A DNA stretch of 8,089 nt from Succinivibrionaceae bacterium (GCA_003477345.1 DMTG01000175.1:1-8089); one strand, 5' to 3'; numbered from the stretch's first letter, positions 1 to 5,386 are shown. Numbers and translations are program-made. Notes: a model not told the origin generated them from the sequence alone.

Positions 1-1
1 A

Positions 2-34
2 CGGTTAAAACCGTGGGCTTTCCCGATCATTTAA
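2..34 (+). CDS. Possible C-terminal end of a gene entering from the left
   Basis: One + strand frame is open from the window edge and closes with TAA at 32-34; it would encode a tail ending ...KPWAFPII. The only support is position: a clear + strand terminator hairpin begins 21 bases later, so some + strand gene should end about here. The peptide is too short to recognise and another + frame is also open across this stretch. On the opposite strand an ATG at 30-28 also opens a short frame running off the edge, but no good ribosome binding site precedes it. Treat as tentative. Confidence 0.2.
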   Translation, partial: RLKPWAFPII

Positions 35-54
35 ATTGTAATTTCTTCAATACA

Positions 55-98
55 GCGCTCTTTAAAGGAATATTAAAATCCTTAAGAGCGCTTTTTTT
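55..98 (+). terminator. Rho-independent terminator of an upstream + strand gene
   Basis: A long stem pairs GCGCTCTT (55-62) with AAGAGCGC (84-91). It continues past single-base bulges through AA/TT and GGA/TCC, around an AT-rich loop at about 70-78. Seven T residues (92-98) follow directly on the + strand. Read on the minus strand the hairpin lacks a proper U-run, so it mainly serves a gene arriving from the left and insulates it from the convergent dut. Only 5 bases separate the T-run from the dut stop codon, so the stem could also weakly stabilise the dut mRNA end. Confidence 0.8.
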
Positions 99-103
99 GT
101 ATA

Positions 104-556
104 TTACCTTCCTGTTGAACCAAACCCCTTTGTCCCTCGGGAACTTTCTTCAAACTCTTCACATACTTCAAATTCTGCGTGAATTACCGGAAGAAAAATA
201 AGCTGGGCAATTCGATCTCCAGGTTTTACTGTAAAAGAGCTATCGGACCTGTTCCAGATGGGCATCATTAGAGGCCCCTGATAGTCAGAATCGATAATAC
301 CAGTAAGATTGCCAAGAACAATACCGTGCTTGTACCCAAGGCCAGATCTTGGAAAGACCGTAGCGCATACGTTCTTATCTGCAATATGTAAAGCGATTCC
401 TGACGGAATAAGCTCTACCTGACCTGGCTTTAGGACAAGCTCATCGGTTTTTATCATGGCTCTAAGATCCATACCTGCAGAGCCGGCTGTTTCATATTGA
501 GGGAGAGGAAAATCTTTCCCTAATCTGCTGTCGAAAATCTTTATTTTGATATTCAT
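104..556 (-). CDS. dut: Deoxyuridine 5'-triphosphate nucleotidohydrolase (dUTPase)
   Basis: Hydrolyses dUTP to dUMP and pyrophosphate in the cytoplasm, keeping uracil out of DNA and supplying dUMP for thymidylate synthesis. The 150-residue product is the usual length for the homotrimeric family and all five conserved motifs are visible: [10 protein letters not shown] (24-33), PRSGLG (69-74), [15 protein letters not shown] (82-96) with the substrate-binding Asp and Tyr region, [10 protein letters not shown] (112-121), and the C-terminal glycine-rich arm [10 protein letters not shown] (140-149) that closes over the active site. The ATG is preceded by AAGGA at a normal distance. It lies 21 bp downstream of coaBC on the same strand, matching the conserved coaBC-dut pair of gammaproteobacteria, so co-transcription is likely. 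In E. coli slmA follows dut; here the strand ends at a convergent terminator instead. Confidence 0.97.
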   Translation of the reverse strand: MNIKIKIFDSRLGKDFPLPQYETAGSAGMDLRAMIKTDELVLKPGQVELIPSGIALHIADKNVCATVFPRSGLGYKHGIVLGNLTGIIDSDYQGPLMMPIWNRSDSSFTVKPGDRIAQLIFLPVIHAEFEVCEEFEESSRGTKGFGSTGR

Positions 557-577
557 ACAGGTATTTCCTTAGTACTG

Positions 578-1891
578 TTAATTTTTTCTGCTAAGAAATT
601 CCTTGGCGCCGGTAAAAATTAACTCGATTAGTTTATCTGCTATGGCTCTCTTTGGCTGCAGATCAAGATGAGCTACCAGGCCATCGCGGTCATAAACAGA
701 AACCTCGTTGTCATCGGAACCAAATCCAATGCCTTTCTGAAGTACATTGTTAAGCACGATTAGATCAAGATTCTTTTTATTAAGCTTATTTCTGGCGTGC
801 TCTTCTCCGTCATTGGTCTCTGCTGCAAATCCTACCGTGTACGGACGATTAACCTCAAGCTTGCCGACTGTGGCGATAATATCCGGGTTTCTGACCAGTT
901 TCAGAGTCAGCTCATCGCCGCTATCTTCTTTGGTGATTTTTTTATCGGCAGAATTAGCTACTTTGTAATCAGCAACTGCAGCGCAGCCTATGGCTATATC
1001 AATTTTTCCTATTTCATTTTCAACTGCCTGCAGCATTTCATTGGCTGTCTGCACATTGATTCTTCTGACGCCTGCCGGAGTTTCTCTGTCTACAGGTCCT
1101 GAGACAATTACCACTTCAGCACCATGGGCTTTGGCTGCTTCAGCCAGGGCAAAGGCCATCTTTCCAGAGCTGCGGTTGCTGATAAAACGGACAGGATCTA
1201 TAGCTTCTACAGTAGGTCCTGCGGTGATCAGAACTTTCAGGCTGGCGCCGTCGGCTTTTGGCAGCAGCTTGGACTGTCCTAGCTCAAGAGGTGCTTCAGG
1301 TTTTGGCAGAATACTGTTATTTGCGTAGTTCAGTCTCTGTAAGTTTCTGCTTAGGAGTCTGACTATATAGTTGTATATATCTTCAGGCTCCGGCATTCTG
1401 CCTTCACCTTTGGTACCGCAGGCAAGATCTCCGCTGTCGGGCTCTATAATATAGACGCCTCTCTGTCTCAGAGTATTCAGATTAGCCTGAGTAGCCAGAT
1501 TTCTATACATGTTGACATTCATAGCAGGGGCAATCAGTACAGGTGCTGTCGTGGCTATAAAAGCATTGGTGAGCATATTGTCTGCAAGACCCTGGGCAAA
1601 TTTGGCAATGGTATTGGCAGTAGCAGGTGCTACAACCATTAAGTCGATGTCGTTTGCGAGTGCGATATGAGAAATTGAGTCAGCCTTGTCGAAAGTATCT
1701 ACTGCAACCGGAGCTCCGCTTAATGCAGCGAAAGTTGTTGTCGAAACAAATTTGGTAGCAGAAGGCGTCATTACAACCCTTACATTTGCTCCGTTTTTGA
1801 TTAGGAGCCTACAGAGAGTGCAGGATTTATATGCTGCAATACCGCCAGTGATTCCTAATAATATGTTGCGATTTGTTAATTGCGCGCTCAT
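578..1891 (-). CDS. coaBC: Bifunctional phosphopantothenoylcysteine decarboxylase / phosphopantothenate-cysteine ligase
   Basis: Carries out two consecutive steps of coenzyme A synthesis: CTP-dependent ligation of cysteine to 4'-phosphopantothenate (CoaB) and FMN-dependent decarboxylation to 4'-phosphopantetheine (CoaC). The N-terminal CoaC domain (about 1-180) has the flavin-binding GITGGIAAYK start, catalytic His75 in SHIAL, the PAMN motif with Asn125, and Cys158 in ACG; these positions coincide with the E. coli enzyme. The CoaB domain (about 218-430) shows ITAGPT, SNRSSGKMA (Asn239), GCAAVADY, KLVRNPDI and GFAAETN. The open frame extends upstream to 1969, but I place the start at 1891: a strong TAGGAG lies 8 bases before this ATG and the product then begins like E. 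coli Dfp. At 437 residues it is longer than the E. coli protein (about 406), partly through an extended interdomain linker at about 181-217. It is upstream of dut in the same transcription unit. Confidence 0.96.
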   Translation of the reverse strand: MSAQLTNRNILLGITGGIAAYKSCTLCRLLIKNGANVRVVMTPSATKFVSTTTFAALSGAPVAVDTFDKADSISHIALANDIDLMVVAPATANTIAKFAQGLADNMLTNAFIATTAPVLIAPAMNVNMYRNLATQANLNTLRQRGVYIIEPDSGDLACGTKGEGRMPEPEDIYNYIVRLLSRNLQRLNYANNSILPKPEAPLELGQSKLLPKADGASLKVLITAGPTVEAIDPVRFISNRSSGKMAFALAEAAKAHGAEVVIVSGPVDRETPAGVRRINVQTANEMLQAVENEIGKIDIAIGCAAVADYKVANSADKKITKEDSGDELTLKLVRNPDIIATVGKLEVNRPYTVGFAAETNDGEEHARNKLNKKNLDLIVLNNVLQKGIGFGSDDNEVSVYDRDGLVAHLDLQPKRAIADKLIELIFTGAKEFLSRKN

Positions 1892-1899
1892 AAAAAAAT

Positions 1900-1905
1900 C
1901 TCCTA
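1900..1905 (-). promoter_or_regulatory. Ribosome binding site that fixes the coaBC start
   Basis: On the minus strand this reads TAGGAG, 8 bases upstream of the ATG at 1891-1889. It supports the shorter CoaBC product over the longer frame beginning at 1969, whose extra 26 residues are Lys/Ile-rich and unlike the family. Confidence 0.8.
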
Positions 1906-1928
1906 TTTTATTCTTGTTTTTCTTAAGT

Positions 1929-1957
1929 ATAATGCGGATTGACACATAAATTTTCAA
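1929..1957 (-). promoter_or_regulatory. Candidate sigma70 promoter for coaBC-dut
   Basis: On the minus strand TTGAAA (1957-1952) is followed after 17 bases by CATTAT (1934-1929), with an overlapping TATACT just downstream. A transcript would start near 1922 and give a leader of about 30 nt carrying the TAGGAG ribosome binding site. The -35 is good and the -10 is only fair. Confidence 0.4.
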
Positions 1958-1964
1958 TAGTTTG

Positions 1965-2021
1965 CACATTAATGATCTAATTCTATGTTTTTAAGTTATA
2001 ATGGCGTCTTGCATTAATGTG
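1965..2021. repeat. Pair of inverted CACATTAATG / CATTAATGTG elements
   Basis: CACATTAATG at 1965-1974 recurs as its exact reverse complement at 2012-2021. Each copy contains the self-palindrome CATTAATG, and the two centres are 45 bp apart, about four helical turns. They flank a + strand TATAAT (1997-2002), and the nearer copy lies just upstream of the candidate coaBC -35. This layout is typical of paired operator sites, but no regulator is identified. Confidence 0.4.
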
Positions 2022-2035
2022 TGATTAAGATCATT
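2020..2035. promoter_or_regulatory. CRP/FNR-family-like binding site
   Basis: TGTGA at 2020-2024 is separated by six bases from TCATT at 2031-2035, giving 8 of 10 matches to the CRP consensus half-sites. The same stretch contains TGAT-N4-ATCA (2022-2033), the core of an FNR-type dyad. It overlaps the edge of the second CATTAATGTG element. Binding is inferred only from resemblance. Confidence 0.35.
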
Positions 2036-2118
2036 CCCCTTTGCATTATTACTATGCGTACGGTTCTAGTTGTTCATTGATGCTTTGGGTTTTCTAGCTT
2101 TTGTTTGCTGATGAAAAT

Positions 2119-2149
2119 TTGACTGTCTCAAGTTGCTATCTGTTATTCT
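2119..2149 (+). promoter_or_regulatory. Weak + strand promoter candidate upstream of rpmB
   Basis: TTGACT (2119-2124, 5 of 6 to the -35 consensus) is followed by TATTCT (2144-2149) preceded by TGT, an extended -10 arrangement. The 19-base spacing is longer than ideal. If real, it would add a second, more distal start for the rpmB operon. Confidence 0.25.
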
Positions 2150-2178
2150 CAACTGTAAGAAAAGCCCATAGATAGCGT

Positions 2179-2190
2179 CAGCTATAGCTG
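2179..2190. repeat. 12-bp perfect palindrome CAGCTATAGCTG
   Basis: A perfect dyad with no spacer. The preceding ATAGC (2172-2176) can alternatively pair with GCTAT (2181-2185) around a 4-base loop. It lies about 37 bp upstream of the -35 of the probable rpmB promoter, a position where an activator or repressor could act. Function unknown. Confidence 0.35.
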
Positions 2191-2226
2191 CAAAGTGTTA
2201 AATCTAGAATCTTTATTAGATAATAG

Positions 2227-2255
2227 TCGAGAATTTCTGCAATTTGTGGTAGAAT
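2227..2255 (+). promoter_or_regulatory. Probable rpmB-rpmG promoter with GC-rich discriminator
   Basis: TCGAGA (2227-2232, 4 of 6) is spaced 17 bases from TAGAAT (2250-2255, 5 of 6). The bases directly after the -10 are ACGCGC, a GC-rich discriminator typical of promoters inhibited by ppGpp/DksA, as expected for ribosomal-protein genes. Transcription should start near 2262, giving a leader of about 80 nt. Confidence 0.6.
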
Positions 2256-2292
2256 ACGCGCACTTTGTATTAACCTTAACTTTTATTTGGTT

Positions 2293-2309
2293 ACAGCCTA
2301 TGGTGCTGT
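2293..2309 (+). other. Small hairpin in the rpmB leader
   Basis: ACAGC (2293-2297) pairs with GCTGT (2305-2309) around a 7-base loop. A seven-T run (2322-2328) follows 12 bases later and directly precedes the ribosome binding site GGAG (2329-2332), which is 11 bases from the rpmB ATG. The distance from stem to U-run is too long for an ordinary terminator. It could be a structural element in translational control of rpmB, but this is speculative. Confidence 0.3.
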
Positions 2310-2343
2310 GATCCGTAAGTATTTTTTTGGAGTGTGAAAAAAC

Positions 2344-2580
2344 ATGTCCAGAGTTTGCCAAGTTACGGGCAAGCGCCCGACTGTGGGTAACCTGCGTTCC
2401 CATGCAAAGAATGCGGCTAAGCGTCGTTTTCTTCCAAATTTAAAATATCACCGCTTCTGGGTTGAAAGCGAGGGTCGTTTTGTAAGACTTCGCGTTACTA
2501 CCAAAGGCATGCGTACTATCGATAAGGTTGGCATTGATGCTGTATTAGCTGATATGCGCGCCAATGGCGAAAGAGTCTAA
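2344..2580 (+). CDS. rpmB: 50S ribosomal protein L28
   Basis: Structural protein of the large ribosomal subunit. The 78 residues match the exact length of E. coli L28 and are nearly collinear with it: it opens with [12 protein letters not shown], followed by [16 protein letters not shown] (18-33), RFWVES and the C-terminal half with [12 protein letters not shown]. Basic residues dominate, as expected for an rRNA-binding protein. The start is preceded by GGAG at a somewhat long 11-base spacing. The gene begins the rpmB-rpmG operon, with rpmG 12 bp downstream, and is read from the probable promoter at 2227-2255. Its divergence from coaBC is the usual gammaproteobacterial arrangement, minus radC. 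Confidence 0.98.
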   Translation: MSRVCQVTGKRPTVGNLRSHAKNAAKRRFLPNLKYHRFWVESEGRFVRLRVTTKGMRTIDKVGIDAVLADMRANGERV

Positions 2581-2592
2581 TAGGAGGCTATT

Positions 2593-2763
2593 ATGGCTAA
2601 GAAAGGCGGTCGTGAAAAAATCCGTTTAAATTCTACTGCTGGTACTGGTCATTTCTATACAACAGATAAGAACCGTCGTACCACCCCGGGTAAGCTTGAG
2701 ATAATGAAGTTTGACCCAGTTGTCCGCAAGCACGTAATGTACAAAGAAGGCAAGATTAAATAA
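2593..2763 (+). CDS. rpmG: 50S ribosomal protein L33
   Basis: Structural protein of the large ribosomal subunit near the E site. Translation from ATG 2593 gives 56 residues starting [12 protein letters not shown], with [15 protein letters not shown] (15-29) and ending in [21 protein letters not shown] is at 2761-2763. E. coli L33 is 55 residues and collinear, so this copy has one extra residue, probably in the N-terminal KKGG. There are no cysteines, so it is the zinc-free (C-minus) form. A strong TAGGAGG (2581-2587) lies 5 bases before the start, immediately after the rpmB stop codon, so the two genes are co-transcribed and well translated. A hairpin terminator follows 20 bases after the stop. 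Confidence 0.98.
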   Translation: MAKKGGREKIRLNSTAGTGHFYTTDKNRRTTPGKLEIMKFDPVVRKHVMYKEGKIK

Positions 2764-2783
2764 TTTTATTTGATTTTGTGTCT

Positions 2784-2820
2784 AAGCCCCGCTACTGTTT
2801 ACAGTGACGGGGCTTTGTTT
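2784..2820 (+). terminator. Rho-independent terminator (partial) after rpmG
   Basis: An 8-bp stem AAGCCCCG (2784-2791) / CGGGGCTT (2808-2815) continues, after a small internal mismatch, into ACTG / CAGT capped by a 4-base loop. The T-tract after it is short and broken (TTTGTTT), so termination may be incomplete. mutM begins 15 bases later with no room for a separate promoter, so readthrough probably feeds it. Confidence 0.8.
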
Positions 2821-2834
2821 ATAAGGAGAGCATC

Positions 2835-3656
2835 ATGCCGGAATTACCAGAAGTAGAAGTAACCAGAAGGGGCATAGAGCCTTTTTGCTTAAACGCTAAA
2901 GTTGTTGATATATGGCACGATGACAAGAAGTTAAGAGTTCCTTACCCGGAAGCTGACCTGTCTCTTCTTATTGGTGAAAAAATCAATTCTGTATCCCGCA
3001 GAGCAAAGTATATTCTTCTCAATACAGCAAAAGGCTCGCTTCTGATGCATCTGGGCATGACAGGGCATCTTAGAATTATACAGACGCCTTCTGACAGAGG
3101 CACTCATGACCATTTTGAGCTCTTTTTAGACAATGGGACAAGTATTCGCTTCAATGATATCAGGCGTTTTGGTCTAGTATCCTTCATAAGAAAGGATCAG
3201 TCATTAGAGGACAACAGGTTTTTAAAGGATCTGGGAATAGAGCCTCTGAGTGACGGTTTTAATTCCTCATATCTGTATGACAGACTGCAGCGCAGCAAGA
3301 AAAACATCAAGCAGACTCTGCTAGACGGAAAAATCGTAGTGGGGGTTGGAAATATCTATGCCAGTGAAAGTTTATTCGCTTCCGGCATTTCTCCTTTCAG
3401 AGAATCAAAGTCAATCACCAAAGATGAATGCGCTATCCTCGTAAAACAGATAAAAATCATCCTGGAAGAGTCCATCAAACAGGGCGGAACCACGATTAGA
3501 GATTTTTCTGGAGCAAATGGTCAGCTAGGATACTTTGTGCAGAATCTTTTAGTCTATGGACACGAAGGTGAACCCTGCAGAAAATGCGGAACAAAAATTC
3601 TGGCAGCGGTGCAGGGACAGCGCAGAACCTTTTACTGTCCCAACTGTCAGAAATAG
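2835..3656 (+). CDS. mutM: Formamidopyrimidine-DNA glycosylase (8-oxoguanine glycosylase)
   Basis: Base-excision repair enzyme that removes 8-oxoguanine and formamidopyrimidines and cleaves the abasic site by beta,delta-elimination. The product has 273 residues, close to the usual 270. After Met removal the catalytic proline is N-terminal: MPELPEVE gives the Pro2/Glu3 pair. Lys58 in RRAKY, the void-filling triad Met75, Arg110 and Phe112 (MTGHLR and DIRRFG), and the helix-two-turn-helix stretch VVGVGNIYASESLF (168-181) are all present. The C-terminal zinc finger is intact: Cys248-X2-Cys251 ... Cys268-X2-Cys271, with Arg263 in GQRRTFYC. AAGGAG at 2823-2828 sits 6 bases before the start. It follows rpmB-rpmG across a leaky terminator, as in E. 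coli where these genes form an operon, and is tail-to-tail with coaD at a 4-bp gap, with no evident terminator between them. Confidence 0.98.
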   Translation: MPELPEVEVTRRGIEPFCLNAKVVDIWHDDKKLRVPYPEADLSLLIGEKINSVSRRAKYILLNTAKGSLLMHLGMTGHLRIIQTPSDRGTHDHFELFLDNGTSIRFNDIRRFGLVSFIRKDQSLEDNRFLKDLGIEPLSDGFNSSYLYDRLQRSKKNIKQTLLDGKIVVGVGNIYASESLFASGISPFRESKSITKDECAILVKQIKIILEESIKQGGTTIRDFSGANGQLGYFVQNLLVYGHEGEPCRKCGTKILAAVQGQRRTFYCPNCQK

Positions 3657-3660
3657 CAGT

Positions 3661-4140
3661 CTAGTAGAATTTTTTCTCAGTAAAATCCTTTACTTCTGGC
3701 GGTACGAATTTAGATATATCGCCCTTGTGGATTATCACGTCCCTAACCAGAGTCGAAGATATGTACGCAAGATGGCCTGAGGTCGGCAGCATAACAATTT
3801 CAATATTTGGCATCAGTGTTCGATACATGCCGGAGAGCTGGACCTCATAATCATAGTCAGAAACAGTTCTGACACCTCTGACAAGAATATCTGCTTTTTC
3901 CTCTTTCAGCAGATCAATAAGCATGCCTTTGAAACCTACAACTCTGATATTAGGGATGCAGGAGCAGGCTTTTTCTGCCATAAGCACTCTTTCCTCTAAA
4001 CTAAAAAGAGTTCCTTTCTTTGGGCTTTCTGCAACTGCTATTATCAGTTTAGAAAAGAGTCTGGAGGCACGGGAAAAAATATCAAAATGTCCTAAAGTAA
4101 CAGGGTCAAAGGTACCAGGAAAGACAGCTAAATTATCCAA
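3661..4140 (-). CDS. coaD: Phosphopantetheine adenylyltransferase
   Basis: Catalyses the penultimate step of CoA synthesis, reversibly transferring AMP from ATP to 4'-phosphopantetheine to give dephospho-CoA. The 159 residues equal the E. coli length and key positions coincide: the nucleotidyltransferase motif GTFDPVTLGH (9-18) with Thr10 and His18, Lys42, RGVR (88-91) with Arg88 and Arg91, and ISST (127-130) near the ATP site. The start is TTG, not ATG: the codon at 4140-4138 reads TTG, a stop lies five codons upstream, and no ATG or GTG comes between; the next internal Met is residue 53. The upstream AGG is 11 bases away, so initiation is probably weak. It is downstream of opsX on the same strand, as coaD follows waaA in E. 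coli. With coaBC, three activities of the CoA pathway are encoded in this window. Confidence 0.97.
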   Translation of the reverse strand: MDNLAVFPGTFDPVTLGHFDIFSRASRLFSKLIIAVAESPKKGTLFSLEERVLMAEKACSCIPNIRVVGFKGMLIDLLKEEKADILVRGVRTVSDYDYEVQLSGMYRTLMPNIEIVMLPTSGHLAYISSTLVRDVIIHKGDISKFVPPEVKDFTEKKFY

Positions 4141-4154
4141 TTGAAATACTACCT

Positions 4155-4174
4155 AAAAAATCACTTAACAGTGA
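4155..4174 (-). terminator. Weak terminator-like hairpin between opsX and coaD
   Basis: On the minus strand TCACT (4174-4170) pairs with AGTGA (4165-4161) around a 4-base loop and is followed directly by six U residues (4160-4155). The stem has only 5 bp and low GC, so it would terminate poorly. It lies 15 bases before the coaD start and could reduce readthrough from opsX into coaD. Confidence 0.35.
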
Positions 4175-4190
4175 CCAGAAAACAGTTACC
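4167..4190. repeat. Imperfect tandem 10-mers between opsX and coaD
   Basis: AACAGTGACC (4167-4176) and AACAGTTACC (4181-4190) differ at one base and are spaced 14 bp apart start to start. The left copy overlaps the hairpin stem just upstream of coaD. This could be a tandem operator or a chance repeat; no regulator is suggested by the sequence. Confidence 0.3.
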
Positions 4191-4215
4191 GGTCTTTTTA
4201 TGAGGAGGAAACAGG

Positions 4216-5289
4216 TTAATCGTCATCAAGCAGATTATATTTCTGTAGCGCCTTGATGAAACAGCTTTCAACATCTTCTATGGAAATATTTTTCATCGCA
4301 TCAGGATCTTTTACTCGATATCTCCAGGGAATATGCTTTTTGCCCAGCTCTTTTTTGGCCAGTTTACTGTATACAGAAACCCATAAATCAGGGAAATTCC
4401 ATGATCCTACTCTTTTTGGGGTATGCACAGCAAAAAGACCTATTACCGGTGTATGCAGTGCCGATGCCAGATGCAGCGCCGCACTGTCTGGAGATAATAC
4501 TATGGAGGAAACCGAAAGTAAGGCAGCCAGTCCTCTTAAGGTCGTTTTTCCGCATAGATTTATACATCTATGGTCGAGATTGTTATTTATGGACTCACAG
4601 AGATCTTTTTCTATGGAGGCGTTTCCTCCGGAAAGTACTACTTTAAAACCATAATCAAAGGCAAGTTTTGCGATATGTGAATAGCCTTCAACCGTCCAGT
4701 TCTTGGATTGTTTGGCAGAAGCTGGAGCTATAGTAAGAATTTTTTCACCGGCCTTGTTGTCTATGAGCAGGTTAATATCCTGAATCTCATCTTCCGTGAG
4801 CTCAAATTCCCAGCTAGGTGTTATATCTTTAAATCCTGCGGCTTTGGCAAAGGCCAGAAAACCTGCCAGAACATGCGGATTATTAGGCGAGACGACTTTT
4901 TGATTGATAAAAAGTGACTGGCACTCGCGGCTTCTTTCCTTGTCGTAGCCCAGTCTGTGTCTGGCCTTTATAAAAATAGACACAATAGATGCTTTGATGG
5001 AGGTCTGAAGATTTAGTAAATAATCAAATTTCTGGTGTCTTAGAATATTTTTAATGAGCAGGGCATTTTTGAGCAAGCCATGTTTTTTAAAATCTATGTC
5101 AATAATCTTTACTAGCGATGTACCGTCAGGTTTAATAAACAGACTTGAAAAGCGTTTATCTATAATCCAGACAATATCGCTATCAGGCTTCTGCTGTTTC
5201 ATTGCAGAAATAACCCCGAAGGCATTGATGCAGTCACCTAATGCTGTAAGTCTTAAGACACAATATGATTTATTATGGTTTGATAGCAT
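4216..5289 (-). CDS. opsX: LPS heptosyltransferase, OpsX/heptosyltransferase I type (GT9)
   Basis: Inner-core LPS glycosyltransferase that probably transfers the first L-glycero-D-manno-heptose from ADP-heptose to Kdo-lipid A at the cytoplasmic face of the inner membrane. The 357-residue product has the two-domain GT-B layout. In the N-domain there is LRLTALGD (12-19), with the catalytic-base candidate Asp19, followed by NLQTSIKASI (93-102). The C-domain holds the donor-binding motif SPDSAALHLASA (266-277). Features shared with remembered Haemophilus OpsX include RSRECQ (119-124), HVLAGF (139-144), NWTVEGY (197-203) and the tail segment VYSKLAKKELGK (306-317). The usual Gly after SPDS is Ala270. 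No Shine-Dalgarno precedes the ATG; the leader is U-rich. It lies 75 bp upstream of coaD, where E. coli has waaA, and is divergent from yejM-kdkA. Heptosyltransferase family membership is firm; acceptor specificity is inferred. Confidence 0.88.
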   Translation of the reverse strand: MLSNHNKSYCVLRLTALGDCINAFGVISAMKQQKPDSDIVWIIDKRFSSLFIKPDGTSLVKIIDIDFKKHGLLKNALLIKNILRHQKFDYLLNLQTSIKASIVSIFIKARHRLGYDKERSRECQSLFINQKVVSPNNPHVLAGFLAFAKAAGFKDITPSWEFELTEDEIQDINLLIDNKAGEKILTIAPASAKQSKNWTVEGYSHIAKLAFDYGFKVVLSGGNASIEKDLCESINNNLDHRCINLCGKTTLRGLAALLSVSSIVLSPDSAALHLASALHTPVIGLFAVHTPKRVGSWNFPDLWVSVYSKLAKKELGKKHIPWRYRVKDPDAMKNISIEDVESCFIKALQKYNLLDDD

Positions 5290-5357
5290 AATTGCAAAAT
5301 AAAAATAAAACTTGATTACAAATACTGGCTCACATCTTAGCTGAAATTTACGCTACT

Positions 5358-5386
5358 TTGAGGTAAATTATAAGTATTTGTATAAA
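5358..5386 (+). promoter_or_regulatory. Candidate sigma70 promoter for yejM-kdkA
   Basis: TTGAGG (5358-5363, 4 of 6) is spaced exactly 17 bases from TATAAA (5381-5386, 5 of 6). Transcription would start near 5393, giving a leader of about 90 nt. A perfect TATAAT also occurs at 5473-5478, but it is only 3 bases before the start codon and lacks a -35, so it is less likely. Confidence 0.5.
5367..5372 (-). promoter_or_regulatory. Candidate -10 element for opsX
   Basis: The minus strand reads TATAAT at 5372-5367, placing a start near 5360 and a leader of about 70 nt for opsX. No good -35 is seen at normal spacing, so an activator may be needed or this may not be used. It lies inside the spacer of the + strand promoter candidate at 5358-5386. 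Confidence 0.35.

Larger units (their letters stand above)
1892..2343. other. Long noncoding divergent region between coaBC and rpmB
   Basis: About 450 bases with no believable gene; the reading frames crossing it have no ribosome binding site or recognisable protein. In E. coli the radC gene sits between rpmB and coaBC, so radC has been lost or moved. What can be seen: a candidate minus-strand coaBC promoter near 1929-1957, two copies of the palindrome CATTAATG (1967-1974, 2012-2019) flanking a perfect TATAAT on the + strand (1997-2002), a CRP/FNR-like dyad (2020-2035), a weak + promoter candidate (2119-2149), a 12-bp palindrome (2179-2190), the probable rpmB promoter (2227-2255) and the rpmB leader. 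No tRNA-like T-arm or other tRNA signature was found. Confidence 0.7.

Noticed and set aside
1..14. Inverted repeat ACGGTT-AA-AACCGT at the window edge
   Set aside because: The 2-base spacer is too short for a stable hairpin, no U-run follows, and the context left of base 1 is unknown.
1..30. Minus-strand ATG at 30-28 opening a frame off the left edge (MIGKAHGFNR)
   Set aside because: Only ten codons are visible, there is no convincing ribosome binding site, and the peptide does not resemble SlmA, the gene that follows dut in E. coli.
797..1328. Overlapping + strand frames of about 100 codons inside coaBC
   Set aside because: They lie antisense to a clearly conserved gene and carry no recognisable domain or ribosome binding site.
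1939..1967. Perfect TTGACA (1939-1944) as a + strand -35
   Set aside because: No reasonable -10 follows at 16-18 bases; it lies within the minus-strand promoter candidate and is probably coincidental.
1892..1969. Longer N-terminus for CoaBC from the ATG at 1969
   Set aside because: The extra 26 residues are Lys/Ile-rich with no family counterpart, would span the candidate promoter, and a strong TAGGAG precedes the internal ATG at 1891.
2182..2403. 73-codon minus-strand frame overlapping the rpmB leader and start
   Set aside because: It is antisense to the rpmB control region, has no ribosome binding site, and resembles no known protein; random open frame.
4253..4654. 133-codon + strand frame within opsX
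   Set aside because: It is the reverse-strand shadow of a conserved heptosyltransferase frame with no independent support.
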